DNA of 64,000 bases from Paenibacillus etheri (GCF_001012825.1 NZ_LCZJ02000033.1:528065-592064), one strand, 5' to 3'; numbered from the stretch's first letter, positions 52,241 through 61,794 are shown. Numbers and translations are program-made. Notes: generated by a model from the sequence alone, not told the origin.

Positions 52241-52891
52241 TTAAGATTGTGGATTCTCTACGTTTTGTGGATTTTGATTATTTTGATTATTTTGAGGCTT
52301 TTGTGTGTTTTGGGGCTTTTGGGACTGACCTTGTGGTGGTCTGCTTTGAAATTCCTTTTTGGATTTCTTCCCCTGCGAATCCTTACTCCGGTGATTTCGG
52401 CTTTGATGTTCTCTCAAGGGTCTATCCTTAGCAGAAGTCATCTCTTTAAATGCAGCTGATGAATTAGAGCCTTGCTTGGATGACGTTTCTTTAGAGGAGA
52501 ACTCTTTTTCTGTAGCCGTTCCATCATTATCTTCAGCTTCTAGCTCCGAATCGTCTTCCTCACTCGGCTCTGGTATTTCTTTGATCAGAATATCCTTGAA
52601 CATGCCTTCTTGTGGTACCTCTTTTAATTTATGCAACACAAAATATGCGCAGCCAAAATTGCAATATTCATTAATATAATCGACCATGCCAGAAATCGCT
52701 GTATCCCGATTCACCTTAGGGTGGTTGTCCCGGTAAAAGCCTTTCAAACGCAGCTGACTGTAACCCCAGTCACCAATAATGTAGTCGTATCTTTCCAGCA
52801 CTTCACTATATCTTCCGCGAAACGCCTCCGGATTCCAACCATCCTTATGATCTAACATTAGTTCGTAGCCTTTTCCGCCTATAACGATCAA
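52241..52891 (-). CDS. yutD: YutD family protein with long low-complexity tail
   Basis: 216 residues. Residues 1-105 match YutD (KGYELMLDHKDGWNPEAFRGRY, YDYIIGDWGYSQLRLKGFY), a small Bacillales protein of unknown function. Residues about 110-216 are disordered: an acidic Ser/Glu part and then Gln/Asn/Pro repeats (PQNTQKPQNNQNNQNPQN). Bacillus YutD is about 100 residues, so the tail is an addition. Start TTG at 52891, preceded by GGCGG; no ATG lies between it and the upstream in-frame stop. lipA lies upstream on the same strand. Confidence 0.82.
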   Translation of the reverse strand: MIVIGGKGYELMLDHKDGWNPEAFRGRYSEVLERYDYIIGDWGYSQLRLKGFYRDNHPKVNRDTAISGMVDYINEYCNFGCAYFVLHKLKEVPQEGMFKDILIKEIPEPSEEDDSELEAEDNDGTATEKEFSSKETSSKQGSNSSAAFKEMTSAKDRPLREHQSRNHRSKDSQGKKSKKEFQSRPPQGQSQKPQNTQKPQNNQNNQNPQNVENPQS

Positions 52892-52975
52892 ACCTTTTGC
52901 CGCCTGCCTTTCTTTGGGGGTCTTTACGTTGATTATGCCGTCATTTCCGAGAAATATTGGGCTATCGGTCGCTGT

Positions 52976-53065
52976 TGTTGATTAATTTCTTTTATTTGAA
53001 CCGCATCAGCGGTTGAAATTAATCAACAGTGTATGCTTACGATGCTAGCTTTCCTTCGGAAAGCT
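52976..53065. repeat. Composite palindrome with the GTATGCTTACGATG linker
   Basis: Outer arms TGTTGATTAATTTC / GAAATTAATCAACA (14 bp) with an inner AACCGC / GCGGTT hairpin (52999-53014), then the linker GTGTATGCTTACGATG (53029-53044) seen in the hemQ leader array, then a second hairpin AGCTTTCC / GGAAAGCT (53047-53065). It faces no plus-strand gene. The rest of 52892-53231 holds degenerate repeats AACGCTAACGCTCC (53074) and AACGCTATCGCTCC (53163) and no gene. Confidence 0.7.
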
Positions 53066-53231
53066 TTCAGGCGAACGCTAACGCTCCTACAGCTCCAACA
53101 TTTCTCTCCAATGACTCAAATCAACGTTTTTTTATGTGTAACCTATGCGCTGAGTGTTTCAGAACGCTATCGCTCCTTCAACCCTCTCCTTAATAAAACC
53201 TTTTTGTGACTTTGTCACTATTTCAAAAAAA

Positions 53232-54137
53232 TTAACTAGAAGAAACCGCACGATCCTCACGAGCTTGAGCGGCAGACTTCACCTGCTCATGCGCACGATA
53301 AGAGCTGCGCACAAGCGGGGCTGATTCCACATGGCTAAAGCCACGCTTCAATCCCTCTTCCTTAAGCAGCGCAAATTCCTCCGGTGGATAATATTTCTCC
53401 ACATTTAAATGCTTTGGAGAAGGCTGCAAGTATTGTCCTAAAGTCAATATATCACAATTTACGGCTCGTAAATCATCCATTGCTTGTAAAATCTCATCCC
53501 ACTCTTCACCGACTCCAAGCATAATGCTTGATTTGGTAGGAATATCCGGTTTCATTTCCTTGGCTCTGCGCAGCAGTTCCATCGAACGGCGATACTTCGC
53601 TTTAGCCCGTACACGGTCTGACATCCGTTCCACCGTCTCGATATTATGGTTAAGAATATCCGGATTACTGTTCATAACAATCTCCAGACTATTCCGTTCT
53701 CCCAGGAAGTCTGGAATCAATACTTCAACACTACATAACGGAAGGCGTTTACGAATTGCCGCTACCGTCTCAGCAAAAATCTGGGCGCCACCATCCGCAA
53801 GATCATCACGGGCCACACTGGTCACCACGCAATGGCGAAGGTTCATTCCCTCTGCAGCTTCTGCTACACGTTCAGGCTCCTGAAGGTCCAACTCTGTCGG
53901 CAGCCCTGTATTCACAGCGCAGAAACGGCATGCGCGAGTACATATATCACCAAGAATCATAAAGGTAGCCGTTCGATTTGCCCAGCATTCATAAATATTC
54001 GGACACCTAGCTTCTTCACATACGGTATGTAAAGTTTTAGAACGCATCATGCTCTTGATTTCCTGATAGTTATCACCGGTAGTTAGCTTGATTCTAATCC
54101 AATCCGGCTTAGGCTGCTTTGCTGTTTTGTTCGTCAA
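53232..54137 (-). CDS. lipA: Lipoyl synthase
   Basis: 301-residue radical SAM enzyme inserting two sulfurs into octanoyl groups to make lipoate for 2-oxoacid dehydrogenases. Auxiliary cluster cysteines Cys40, Cys45, Cys51 ([12 protein letters not shown]) and SAM cluster Cys66, Cys70, Cys73 (CTRACRFC) are all present. C-terminal SSY motif seen (PLVRSSYRA). TTG start with AGGAGG upstream. In Bacillus lipA (yutB) lies next to yutD and lytH exactly as here. Confidence 0.96.
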   Translation of the reverse strand: MTNKTAKQPKPDWIRIKLTTGDNYQEIKSMMRSKTLHTVCEEARCPNIYECWANRTATFMILGDICTRACRFCAVNTGLPTELDLQEPERVAEAAEGMNLRHCVVTSVARDDLADGGAQIFAETVAAIRKRLPLCSVEVLIPDFLGERNSLEIVMNSNPDILNHNIETVERMSDRVRAKAKYRRSMELLRRAKEMKPDIPTKSSIMLGVGEEWDEILQAMDDLRAVNCDILTLGQYLQPSPKHLNVEKYYPPEEFALLKEEGLKRGFSHVESAPLVRSSYRAHEQVKSAAQAREDRAVSSS

Positions 54138-54393
54138 AATAATAAACCCCGCTTCCTCCTAAATGTGATGCTGCAGATGAAAGATGCTGCCTCATATTAT
54201 ACCATGTGCGCTTTACAATTGCCTGTTTTTGTGAAATATGCAGGGCATACCAACTTCGATTCCGACGGAGAATTTATTGGTACCTTTAGACAAGAACGGA
54301 TAAAAAGTAGCTTTTTGCTTCAATCTATAATAAAAAGCTTCAACCGAAGTGCCTACATTCAATTCTACGCCCGGACAAAAGGAGGCTGTTATC

Positions 54394-55506
54394 TTGCTGG
54401 CCCTATTTAAGAATACTAAAAACCGGAGAACTATGTTGTGTCTGTCCGCGGCCGCTATCCTTTGGGGTGGTTTAGGCCTTCCCGTTCCAGCAGCTGCAGT
54501 ACAGGCTACAGTCCAATCGGTGGAAAGCAGCGGCAATCCCGTTAATGCTAGCAAGGAATCCATATGGTCTGCCCGTAGGGGGATTTATGATCAAATGAGT
54601 GCAGCCACTGGAATCCCTTGGTTTAGATTCGCAGCCATTGATCAGTATGAACGCACCATCGCAAAAAAAGGGTCTTCAGACAAGCCCGTCTCCAACCGTC
54701 TAACAGGAATCAAGATTCCACCACCCGTATGGTCCGGTCCACTCAACCCGGATCAGGAGGATACTTCTCCGAAATCCATCACTTTCTTTAACGGCTTCGG
54801 CCGTGATGGCTCAGGAGATGGAATCGCCGATCCAGAGAATGATGCTGATGTTCTATATAGTATGGCTAGACACTTGCAGAAATATGGTGATTCAGCTAAT
54901 GATTTCAGCATTGGTATTTGGGAATATTATCACAATAGCCGTGCCTCTCAGCGCATAGCTCAGTTCGCCAAGCTATATGAACATTTTGGGCGGCTTGACC
55001 TATCAGGTAGTGCTTTTCCACTTCCCTTAAGTAATTCTTATTCTTATCGTAGCACTTGGGGAACCGGCAGAAGCTGGGGTGGGGCACGTATCCACGAAGG
55101 GACTGACCTCTTTGCACCACAAGGCATGCCGGTACGCAGCACCTGCTTCGGCCTAGTGGAAACTAAAGGCTGGAACCGCTATGGCGGCTGGAGAATTGGG
55201 ATTCGTGATATCGAGAACCGTTACCATTATTACGCCCATTTATCCGGGTATAACAAATCTATTTCGCGTGGAGATATCGTCTCACCAGGTGAAATCATTG
55301 GCTGGGTTGGCAGCTCAGGTTACGGTAATCCAGGAACACAAGGGAAATTCCCGCCACATCTACATTTTGGCATCTACCGTGACCGAGGGATTACGGAATG
55401 GGCTTTTGACCCTTTTCCGTTGCTAAAACAATGGGAGAATCAGGAGTATAGAGACCTAAAGAACAAAAATAAAAAAAGTGCTACAAACAAGGAAAAACGC
55501 CTTTAG
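54394..55506 (+). CDS. lytH: LytH-like L-Ala-D-Glu endopeptidase (M23 family)
   Basis: 370-residue sporulation peptidase homologue. After a membrane anchor (about 12-30) comes the LytH-specific N-terminal region (IPWFRFAAIDQYERT, SITFFNGFGRDGSGDG) and a C-terminal M23 domain with zinc ligands in IHEGTDLFAP and PHLHFGIY. In Bacillus LytH trims cortex peptides to single L-Ala, adjacent to lipA as here (divergent). TTG start at 54394, 8 nt after AGGAGG. The last six residues (ending KEKRL) and the stop are encoded by a two-hairpin repeat copy, so the original 3' end was altered. Confidence 0.85.
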   Translation: MLALFKNTKNRRTMLCLSAAAILWGGLGLPVPAAAVQATVQSVESSGNPVNASKESIWSARRGIYDQMSAATGIPWFRFAAIDQYERTIAKKGSSDKPVSNRLTGIKIPPPVWSGPLNPDQEDTSPKSITFFNGFGRDGSGDGIADPENDADVLYSMARHLQKYGDSANDFSIGIWEYYHNSRASQRIAQFAKLYEHFGRLDLSGSAFPLPLSNSYSYRSTWGTGRSWGGARIHEGTDLFAPQGMPVRSTCFGLVETKGWNRYGGWRIGIRDIENRYHYYAHLSGYNKSISRGDIVSPGEIIGWVGSSGYGNPGTQGKFPPHLHFGIYRDRGITEWAFDPFPLLKQWENQEYRDLKNKNKKSATNKEKRL

Positions 55507-55549
55507 CGTCCCTAAAGGAAAGTAAGCGTTTATGCGAGAAATATAAGGA
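55487..55549 (+). repeat. Two-hairpin repeat, copy 5 (supplies the lytH stop)
   Basis: ACAAGGAAAAACGCCTTTAGCGTCC...AGTAAGCGTTTATGCGAGAAATATAAGGA; the second hairpin is missing its right half. The lytH stop TAG (55504-55506) lies in the first stem. Confidence 0.85.
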
Positions 55550-55567
55550 CCCGTTTCTTGATGAACA

Positions 55568-55598
55568 ATAAGGCCCCTTCTTTGGAGAGAGGCCTTAT
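55568..55598. terminator. Terminator between lytH and the GH13 gene
   Basis: ATAAGGCC...TCT and AGA...GGCCTTAT, 8-bp outer stem plus inner stem; T-rich on both sides. Confidence 0.75.
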
Positions 55599-55605
55599 AC
55601 TATTT

Positions 55606-57306
55606 TTAATACAACATTAAACAACCAAACGGTTCAATACTCACTATAAGCTTGTTAGTATTTTTAAAAGTTGCTCCTAACAGTAAATCGGTTAGCACAT
55701 TCTTATCCGAACGATAGGCATTAAGCTCAAGCTCGTACGCGTTCGGAGAATTATTGATAATTAACCCAATCTTCTCTTGACCCACACCCCGCGTATAACC
55801 GAGCACATTACGGACTTCATCTGTGAACCAAGGACGAAACGTACCTTTTCGTAGAATATCACAGCTTTTTCTTAAGAAGATCAGCTCTTGATACCATTTC
55901 AGCAGCGCTGTATTCTGAGCTTGCTCTTGCCATACCATAGCTTTTCTACAGTGAGGGTCCGTGGCCCCTTCCATCCCAACCTCATCCCCGTAATAGATCA
56001 TTGGAATACCGATATAGGTCATCTGAAAAAAAACTGCCAACCTCATACGTTGTATTGCAGTGCTCTCGCGGTCCCAGCCACGTCCCCCTTCCTTACACGC
56101 TGTAAGAAAACGCAACGTATCATGACTACCAATCAACTGAAACATAGCCGAATTCGCCTGGTCATTATACAACGCCTCCTGATGGAGTAATTGCTCCATA
56201 AAGCGATCTGGCCCTGTCGACTGCTCTGCAAAGAATTCCAGCATGGCATCCCGAAGCACATAATTCATACCACCATCAAATTGATCCCCTCTAAGCCAGG
56301 GCCCAGAAGCATGCATTATCTCTCCAATGAGTAGGATTTCAGGAAATTCAGACTTGAGTTCTTGCCGAAATCGGGACCAAAAAGCTGGGTTGACCTCATT
56401 CGCTACATCAAGACGCCAGCCGTCGATCTCTGTTTCTCGAATCCAATATTTGGCAACTTTAATCATATAATTAGCCGTCTCAAGATGGTCCATATTCAGC
56501 TTTGGCATATGCGCTTCAGCCTTGGCAAACGTCTCATAATTCGGCGCAGGCGTCTGTATAACGGGAAAAGAACGAATAAAGAACCAATCTTTATACGGAG
56601 ACTGCTCGCCTTTTTCCATCACATCTTTAAATGCAAAGAATTGATCTCCCGAATGATTAAACACGGCATCCAGAATGACCTTAATTCCATGACGATGTGC
56701 CTCACTGACCAGCGCCTTCAATCCTTCTGCATCACCGAATGCAGGGTCGATCTTATAATAATCGGAGGTGTCATATTTATGCTCGGAAGGAGACTCAAAT
56801 ACAGGCGTCATGTAAATAGCATTCACACCAAGCTGCTGCAGATAGGGTATTTTATCTGTAATGCCCTTTATTGTTCCACCATTATAGCTGCTAGGATAAA
56901 TTTGATAGGTCACCGCATCCTTGCTCCATGAAGGTAGCTTCAAAGCCTCAGAATGATGAAGGTATGCATATTGAAAAGAACCTGCTCGTTCCCGATTCTC
57001 CGACGCGCCCCTTTCTCCATACCAGACATACTCCCCCGCTGCATTCGCTATATGAAATAGATATCTGCATCTTCTAGTGCTGGTGTGAATGATTGCTTCA
57101 TGAATCTCGTAAATACCGGCCGACCCAATCCGCTCCATCTGTAAAGGAACTTCTTGCCCCGGAGAATCATAACGATCCGAGTGGATAACGGTACAGGATA
57201 ATTGCTGTCCGGCTTGTGTAAATAGTCTGAGCTTCAGGGTCCCTGTACCTACAGGATAAGCAAATGGATCTTCACTCGTATGATATATAAACCATGATTG
57301 AGACAT
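55606..57306 (-). CDS. GH13 neopullulanase / cyclomaltodextrinase-type glycosidase
   Basis: 566-residue cytoplasmic alpha-glycoside hydrolase (no signal peptide). N-terminal beta-sandwich (about 1-125, CBM34-like) then the (beta/alpha)8 barrel with DAVFNHSG, nucleophile Asp300 in GWRLDVANE, acid/base Glu329 in GEIMH and Asp396 in GSHDT. The layout fits GH13_20 enzymes that open cyclodextrins or cut maltodextrins after import. ATG start. Divergent from a LacI-type regulator, with a probable shared operator at 57396. Confidence 0.9.
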   Translation of the reverse strand: MSQSWFIYHTSEDPFAYPVGTGTLKLRLFTQAGQQLSCTVIHSDRYDSPGQEVPLQMERIGSAGIYEIHEAIIHTSTRRCRYLFHIANAAGEYVWYGERGASENRERAGSFQYAYLHHSEALKLPSWSKDAVTYQIYPSSYNGGTIKGITDKIPYLQQLGVNAIYMTPVFESPSEHKYDTSDYYKIDPAFGDAEGLKALVSEAHRHGIKVILDAVFNHSGDQFFAFKDVMEKGEQSPYKDWFFIRSFPVIQTPAPNYETFAKAEAHMPKLNMDHLETANYMIKVAKYWIRETEIDGWRLDVANEVNPAFWSRFRQELKSEFPEILLIGEIMHASGPWLRGDQFDGGMNYVLRDAMLEFFAEQSTGPDRFMEQLLHQEALYNDQANSAMFQLIGSHDTLRFLTACKEGGRGWDRESTAIQRMRLAVFFQMTYIGIPMIYYGDEVGMEGATDPHCRKAMVWQEQAQNTALLKWYQELIFLRKSCDILRKGTFRPWFTDEVRNVLGYTRGVGQEKIGLIINNSPNAYELELNAYRSDKNVLTDLLLGATFKNTNKLIVSIEPFGCLMLY

Positions 57307-57395
57307 AACTTTTGGACTCCTTCTATACTTTTATCGTTCTATCTATCTGTTCATTCATCATTAGAGAGACTGCTAAATTTGTGTTATTATGGTTA

Positions 57396-57411
57396 CAAAT
57401 ACCGTTTTCAA
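57396..57411. promoter_or_regulatory. Candidate degenerate LacI-family operator
   Basis: CAAATACCGTTTTCAA, imperfect palindrome around a central CG, between the divergent GH13 gene and the LacI regulator. It resembles the perfect site at 61902 only in its centre, so the call is weak. Confidence 0.4.
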
Positions 57412-57427
57412 GTTATGAGGGACAACG

Positions 57428-58459
57428 ATGAAAGTAACGATTTCTGATATTGCCAAAGCAGCCAATGTGGCCAAATCTACTGTATCTAAAGTACTAAATG
57501 ATTCCCCAAAAATATCACAGGAAACGAAACAAAAGGTTCGAGAGATTATGAAGGAAATGAACTACACACCAAGCAGTATTGCTACTGGGTTAGCCAAACA
57601 AAGCAGCTGCAATATCGGCCTACTGGTCGATATGTCTAAAGAAAGTGAGTTTCTGAACCAATTCTTCTACAACATTATTGGTGGAATCGAGAGCGTAATT
57701 GCACCATTAAAATACGAGCTGACCATTTCCAATGTGCAACATAGTAGTCCAGAAGGCCATTTTTTAAATAGGCTTGTGTTTAGCAAACGTGTCGACGGTA
57801 TTATTGCCAACAACTCCGTGCTGACCGATGAGCTATCTGAAGAACTGAATCGACTGGCGTTTCCTTACATCTCCATTGGAGAGATTATGACCCCCGGAAG
57901 CTGGGTTGATTTCGATAATGAAGCAGGCGGCAGCATGCTGACCGAGCATCTCGTCGAACAGAGTTATTCTAAGATAGCCTTCTTAGGCGGGCAGCAGCAG
58001 GAAAAAATTTATACCCATCGCCTAGGTGGATACTTAAGCGCATTACAGCAGGCTGACCTTACCGTTCACCAGCAATGGATCATTAACTGCAAAGCTGATG
58101 AACATGACAGCTATCACGCTGCACTTGAGCTTCTGCAGCGCGAAGATCGTCCAGACTCAGTTGTGTGCATGAACAGTTATGTAGCCTTTGGGGTGCTTCA
58201 AGCCGCAAAGGCACTCGGAATTGATGTTCCATCAGAACTCGGCATCGCCGCTTTCGATGAATATCCGCTATCCCGTTATACAACACCTCCTTTAACCTCA
58301 CTTAATATTGATACGTTCAAGCTGGGTGTATCTTCAGGGCAGCTGCTGATGGAACGCATTCGTGGCAATGATATGCCCCACAAGCATTTGCTAATGGAGC
58401 CAGAACTAATCCCCCGTGAATCCACGATGAGAACTACATTCTCTGGAGCAACTTCGTGA
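57428..58459 (+). CDS. LacI family transcriptional regulator of maltodextrin genes
   Basis: 343-residue repressor: helix-turn-helix and hinge MKVTISDIAKAANVAKSTVSKVLND at the start, then a periplasmic-binding-protein-like effector domain (GLLVDMSKESEFLNQFFYNIIGGIE... DGIIANNS... AAFDEYPLSRYTTPPLTSL). Likely represses the neighbouring GH13 gene and the secreted amylase whose promoter holds a perfect palindromic operator; effector probably a maltodextrin (inference from context). ATG start with GAGGG upstream. Confidence 0.88.
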   Translation: MKVTISDIAKAANVAKSTVSKVLNDSPKISQETKQKVREIMKEMNYTPSSIATGLAKQSSCNIGLLVDMSKESEFLNQFFYNIIGGIESVIAPLKYELTISNVQHSSPEGHFLNRLVFSKRVDGIIANNSVLTDELSEELNRLAFPYISIGEIMTPGSWVDFDNEAGGSMLTEHLVEQSYSKIAFLGGQQQEKIYTHRLGGYLSALQQADLTVHQQWIINCKADEHDSYHAALELLQREDRPDSVVCMNSYVAFGVLQAAKALGIDVPSELGIAAFDEYPLSRYTTPPLTSLNIDTFKLGVSSGQLLMERIRGNDMPHKHLLMEPELIPRESTMRTTFSGATS

Positions 58460-58558
58460 TTTGACTACTTAAAATTAGGTCAGCTTAGAAAGGTTTAATA
58501 GGTAGACTGAACTCGATCGAGTCAGAACTAACGGAACTTAATGGGACTACGGGTTTGA

Positions 58559-58737
58559 TTGCATTTAATGCAACAGAATTCGTTGTAAAATGGATCAAAT
58601 TCAATTCTATTGCACTTTGTGCAGTCAACTCTCCATAAAACGTCTAAAAAAAGGGTTTCACCTGAATTCTGTTGCACAAAGTACAGTAGATTCATTCTTC
58701 CAGTTCAAATTGAGAGATTCCATTGTACCTTCTGCAA
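58559..58737. repeat. Series of TTGCA...TGCA palindromes
   Basis: Four related short palindromes at 58559-58573, 58610-58624, 58672-58686 and 58723-58737 (TTGCATTTAATGCAA, TTGCACTTTGTGCAG, TTGCACAAAGTACAG, TTGTACCTTCTGCAA), spaced 51, 62 and 51 bp, often next to GAATTC or AATTC. They fill the gap 58460-58761, which has no gene. Confidence 0.6.
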
Positions 58738-58761
58738 TGAAAAAACTTCGTACTACTTACC

Positions 58762-58792
58762 AAGGAGCGGCCCCACACGGGGGCCGCTCCTT
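58762..58792. terminator. Bidirectional terminator after the LacI gene
   Basis: AAGGAGCGGCCCC-ACAC-GGGGGCCGCTCCTT, near-perfect 13-14-bp stem. Confidence 0.85.
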
Positions 58793-58830
58793 ATCATGTG
58801 AAAGGTATTATGATCCACTCGAATAGCAAC

Positions 58831-61794
58831 CTATAGATCTTTCCAACGCTGCACGGTCAGATTCACTGTTTGTACGCCGCCTGCTGGAGTAAGCGTTCGA
58901 TTGGAAATGTCCGATCCGTTCGAGTTTACCTCCACATTAGTCCAAGCGCCCCGCGTAATCTTATATTGCACCGCTGTTCCTACTGGTAAGCTCAGTGTGA
59001 TGGAATACACCCCATCACTACCTTTAGTCAGTTGATAAGCTGGATCCGCTGCATTCCAGCTGTTGAAGGGACCGGTGAGATACACAGGTCCGCTTGCCGG
59101 AGTAGACGCTGGAACATTTACACGGAACGTCACACTGTCTGCTTGAGGTTCCCCTGCGCTGATGCTTCCGTTCACCAGACTCCAGGTCCCAGCATCAAAA
59201 TGATAATTACTGCTGCCGTTGCTATCCCATGTACCACTGCCATTATTAAAGGCTGCGGTCAGTCCGGCTGCAGTGCCCAGCTGAATTGTGATCGATTTAT
59301 ATCCTAGGAAAGAAGAAGCTTGAAGCTGTTCACCAGGAGCCGTCGTCCAGACTGTCGATCCGTCCAGCTTGTAATGAATGTACGAACTGCTATAAGCCGT
59401 ATTCTTATAATAGATCGTTGCCGTGTTGCCAATCGGTGTAGCCGTTGGTGTTGGCGTTACTGTCGGAGTCGGTGTTGGTGTCGGCGTTACCGTTGGTGTC
59501 GGTGTTGGCGTTACTGTCGGTGTCGGTGTTGGCGTTACCGTTGGTGTTGGTGTCGGCGTCGACGTTGGTGTCACTGGTCCACCCGACGTAATACTTCCTG
59601 TAGGCGTATAAGTCCAGGTTCCAGTACCGAATAGATAATTGCTACCCCCGTTACTGTCCCATGTGCCACTGCCATTGTTAAAGCATGCTTCAAGCTGGCT
59701 GGCTGAGCCGATATTAATCGTTATTTTGTTGTATCCTGCTACATCAGATACAGGTATAGCAACACCCGGTGCTGTCGTCCATGTACCTCCTACTGGGCGA
59801 TAATGAATATAAGGCGAGGTATAACCTTGCTTATAGTAAATCGTGACACTGTTCCCTGCTGGTGTTGTCACAGCCGCAATCGCACTAAGAAGTGATAGAT
59901 TGCCTGCGGCATCAAATGCTTTTACCGTATAGTTATAGGTAGTGCTGGCGGATAATCCATTGTCCGTATAGGAAGTAGTTGCCGTTGTGCCTACCTTGAC
60001 ACCATTACGATAAACTTCATATCCAGTTACGCCTACGTTGTCGGTAGAAGCCGTCCAGCTGACCAAAGCGCTAGATGCATTTTGAACAGTTGCAGTTACG
60101 TTGGTTGGCGTAGTTGGAGGAACTGTTTCTGTTGGCTGTTGTTGTTTTGCATAGATTTTGGCTGAATTGGCACCTACGGTTACAGTAATTTGCTTTCCAG
60201 TTACTCCGCCCGATTGTACGGTCACTGTATCTGCAGTATTCAGCTGATTATACAAAACTGTCCCTGCGGTCAAACTACTCTCAGCGCGCAGCGGGATGGT
60301 TACCGTTTGCGAACCATTAGATTGATTACTGAATACAGAGATAGCTTCTTGCCCTTGATTAGTTCCACTGTCGATACGACGTGAGAAGGCATATAAGTTC
60401 TGTGCAGCCCACATTTCACGTTGAGTACCTGTACGTAGTGCTGGGTTATTTTTACGAATCTCATTAAGTTTGGCTACATGTTTGTAGGTGCTGGCATTTT
60501 CATTAAAATAGTTCTCGATCACGTTTCCGCTTGTATCCCTTTTCACCATAGACCAACGGTTCCAAGTATCAGCAATACCGCCCGTCATGATCTGACTATT
60601 GCCATTGCCTTTGTTCTGCTCTGTCCCTTGGAAGACAACCGGTGTTCCACGAACTGTAAAAATAAAGGTCAAAGCGTTCTGCAGCTTATCTACGCTTCCC
60701 CCGGCTTCTGTAAGAAAACGGTTGCGGTCATGATTGTCGATAAAGGTAACCATGTGATTGGCATTCCCGTTGTAATAGGAATCCTGTGCCAAGGTGCTTT
60801 TAATATTGGACTCAAAAGACTGCCCATAAGCAAAGCTGTTAAGTACGGAGAAGAACATCGGGAAATCGAGCATACCCCACTCCTTGTTGTTTCCGACCCA
60901 ACGTGAGACAAATTCAACATTTCCGTCGAAATTCTCGCCAAATGTATTAACACCCAGATAATTTTGTAGTTCACCAATATCTGTTGGCTTCATCAGCTTG
61001 GCAGCATCCACACGCGCACCGTCAGCGCCTGTATAATCAAACCAGCCTTTGATAGAATCGAATATCGCCTGCTTAGCCGCAGGAACATCGAAATCAATGT
61101 CATCTAGCCCGCCCAAATCATGATTCTCTAAGTGATCCTGCGCCCACTGATCATATCTTCCATCTGCTAGAGACCAGTTAATATCTCCATTATGGTGGTA
61201 CCATGCTGGATTATTGAACGGAGCTACTGGCTGCAATGATGGGATATCATAATAGGCTTGGGAACCTAGCATATAATCACCGACGTGGTTCGGTACAACG
61301 TCGATCACTACTTTGATGCCAAGCGCATGAGCGGAATCCACGAGCTCCTTCAGCTTCTCCTTCGTTCCGAAGTATGGATTGGCAGCGTTAGGGTTCTTAA
61401 CGTTGTATCCGTGATAGGCTGTGTTTTTACCGGTACCATTGTTTTCCCGGTTAGTCATTTGTGGCTCAGCCACTGGGGAAATCCAAATCGCGGTATAGCC
61501 CATATTTTTAATATATGATAGCTTGTCGATAATCCCCTGCCAGTCTCCGCCTTTCATATAACGGAAATCTTCCTCAGAGTTTTCTCCATAGCGAATTGCC
61601 GCACCAGTAGCATTGTTGGAAGTATCTCCATCATTAAATCGGTCAACCATAATCTGATAAATAGTGTCGCTCTCATTAATCGTGCCTATGCTGGCCGCTT
61701 CAGCCTTTTGCGGTGTTAAGACAAACAAATTAATCACGGTAGAAAGAAGAATAGATGTAATTAGAACGGGTACATACCATAACCTACGTTTCAT
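58831..61794 (-). CDS. Secreted multidomain alpha-amylase (GH13, FN3, CBM25, CBM20)
   Basis: 987-residue exported amylase. Signal peptide MKRRLWYVPVLITSILL... ending AEA-AS near 33-36. GH13 catalytic domain with Asp263 in GARVDAAK, Glu287 in GENFDG and Asp356 in IDNHDR. Then an FN3 domain (about 560-645), a CBM25 starch-binding domain (about 650-735), a Thr/Pro linker, a second CBM25 (about 795-875) and a C-terminal CBM20. ATG at 61794 is 9 nt after GAGAGGGAG; the upstream ATG in frame sits too close to the ribosome site. Promoter and a perfect LacI-type operator lie upstream. Degrades starch for the adjacent uptake and GH13 pathway. Confidence 0.93.
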   Translation of the reverse strand: MKRRLWYVPVLITSILLSTVINLFVLTPQKAEAASIGTINESDTIYQIMVDRFNDGDTSNNATGAAIRYGENSEEDFRYMKGGDWQGIIDKLSYIKNMGYTAIWISPVAEPQMTNRENNGTGKNTAYHGYNVKNPNAANPYFGTKEKLKELVDSAHALGIKVVIDVVPNHVGDYMLGSQAYYDIPSLQPVAPFNNPAWYHHNGDINWSLADGRYDQWAQDHLENHDLGGLDDIDFDVPAAKQAIFDSIKGWFDYTGADGARVDAAKLMKPTDIGELQNYLGVNTFGENFDGNVEFVSRWVGNNKEWGMLDFPMFFSVLNSFAYGQSFESNIKSTLAQDSYYNGNANHMVTFIDNHDRNRFLTEAGGSVDKLQNALTFIFTVRGTPVVFQGTEQNKGNGNSQIMTGGIADTWNRWSMVKRDTSGNVIENYFNENASTYKHVAKLNEIRKNNPALRTGTQREMWAAQNLYAFSRRIDSGTNQGQEAISVFSNQSNGSQTVTIPLRAESSLTAGTVLYNQLNTADTVTVQSGGVTGKQITVTVGANSAKIYAKQQQPTETVPPTTPTNVTATVQNASSALVSWTASTDNVGVTGYEVYRNGVKVGTTATTSYTDNGLSASTTYNYTVKAFDAAGNLSLLSAIAAVTTPAGNSVTIYYKQGYTSPYIHYRPVGGTWTTAPGVAIPVSDVAGYNKITINIGSASQLEACFNNGSGTWDSNGGSNYLFGTGTWTYTPTGSITSGGPVTPTSTPTPTPTVTPTPTPTVTPTPTPTVTPTPTPTPTVTPTPTATPIGNTATIYYKNTAYSSSYIHYKLDGSTVWTTAPGEQLQASSFLGYKSITIQLGTAAGLTAAFNNGSGTWDSNGSSNYHFDAGTWSLVNGSISAGEPQADSVTFRVNVPASTPASGPVYLTGPFNSWNAADPAYQLTKGSDGVYSITLSLPVGTAVQYKITRGAWTNVEVNSNGSDISNRTLTPAGGVQTVNLTVQRWKDL
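59434..59574 (-). repeat. Tandem repeat encoding the Thr-Pro linker of the amylase
   Basis: Short repeats of about 18-24 bp (GGTGTTGGCGTTACTGTCGG type) encode (TPTPTV)n between the two CBM25 domains; prone to length change by slippage. Confidence 0.8.

Noticed and set aside
53205-53217. Hairpin GTGAC-TTT-GTCAC after lipA as terminator
   Set aside because: Only 5 bp and no T-run in the lipA direction.
59320-59634. Frames antisense to the amylase Thr-Pro linker
   Set aside because: Low-complexity mirror images of the repeats, not proteins.
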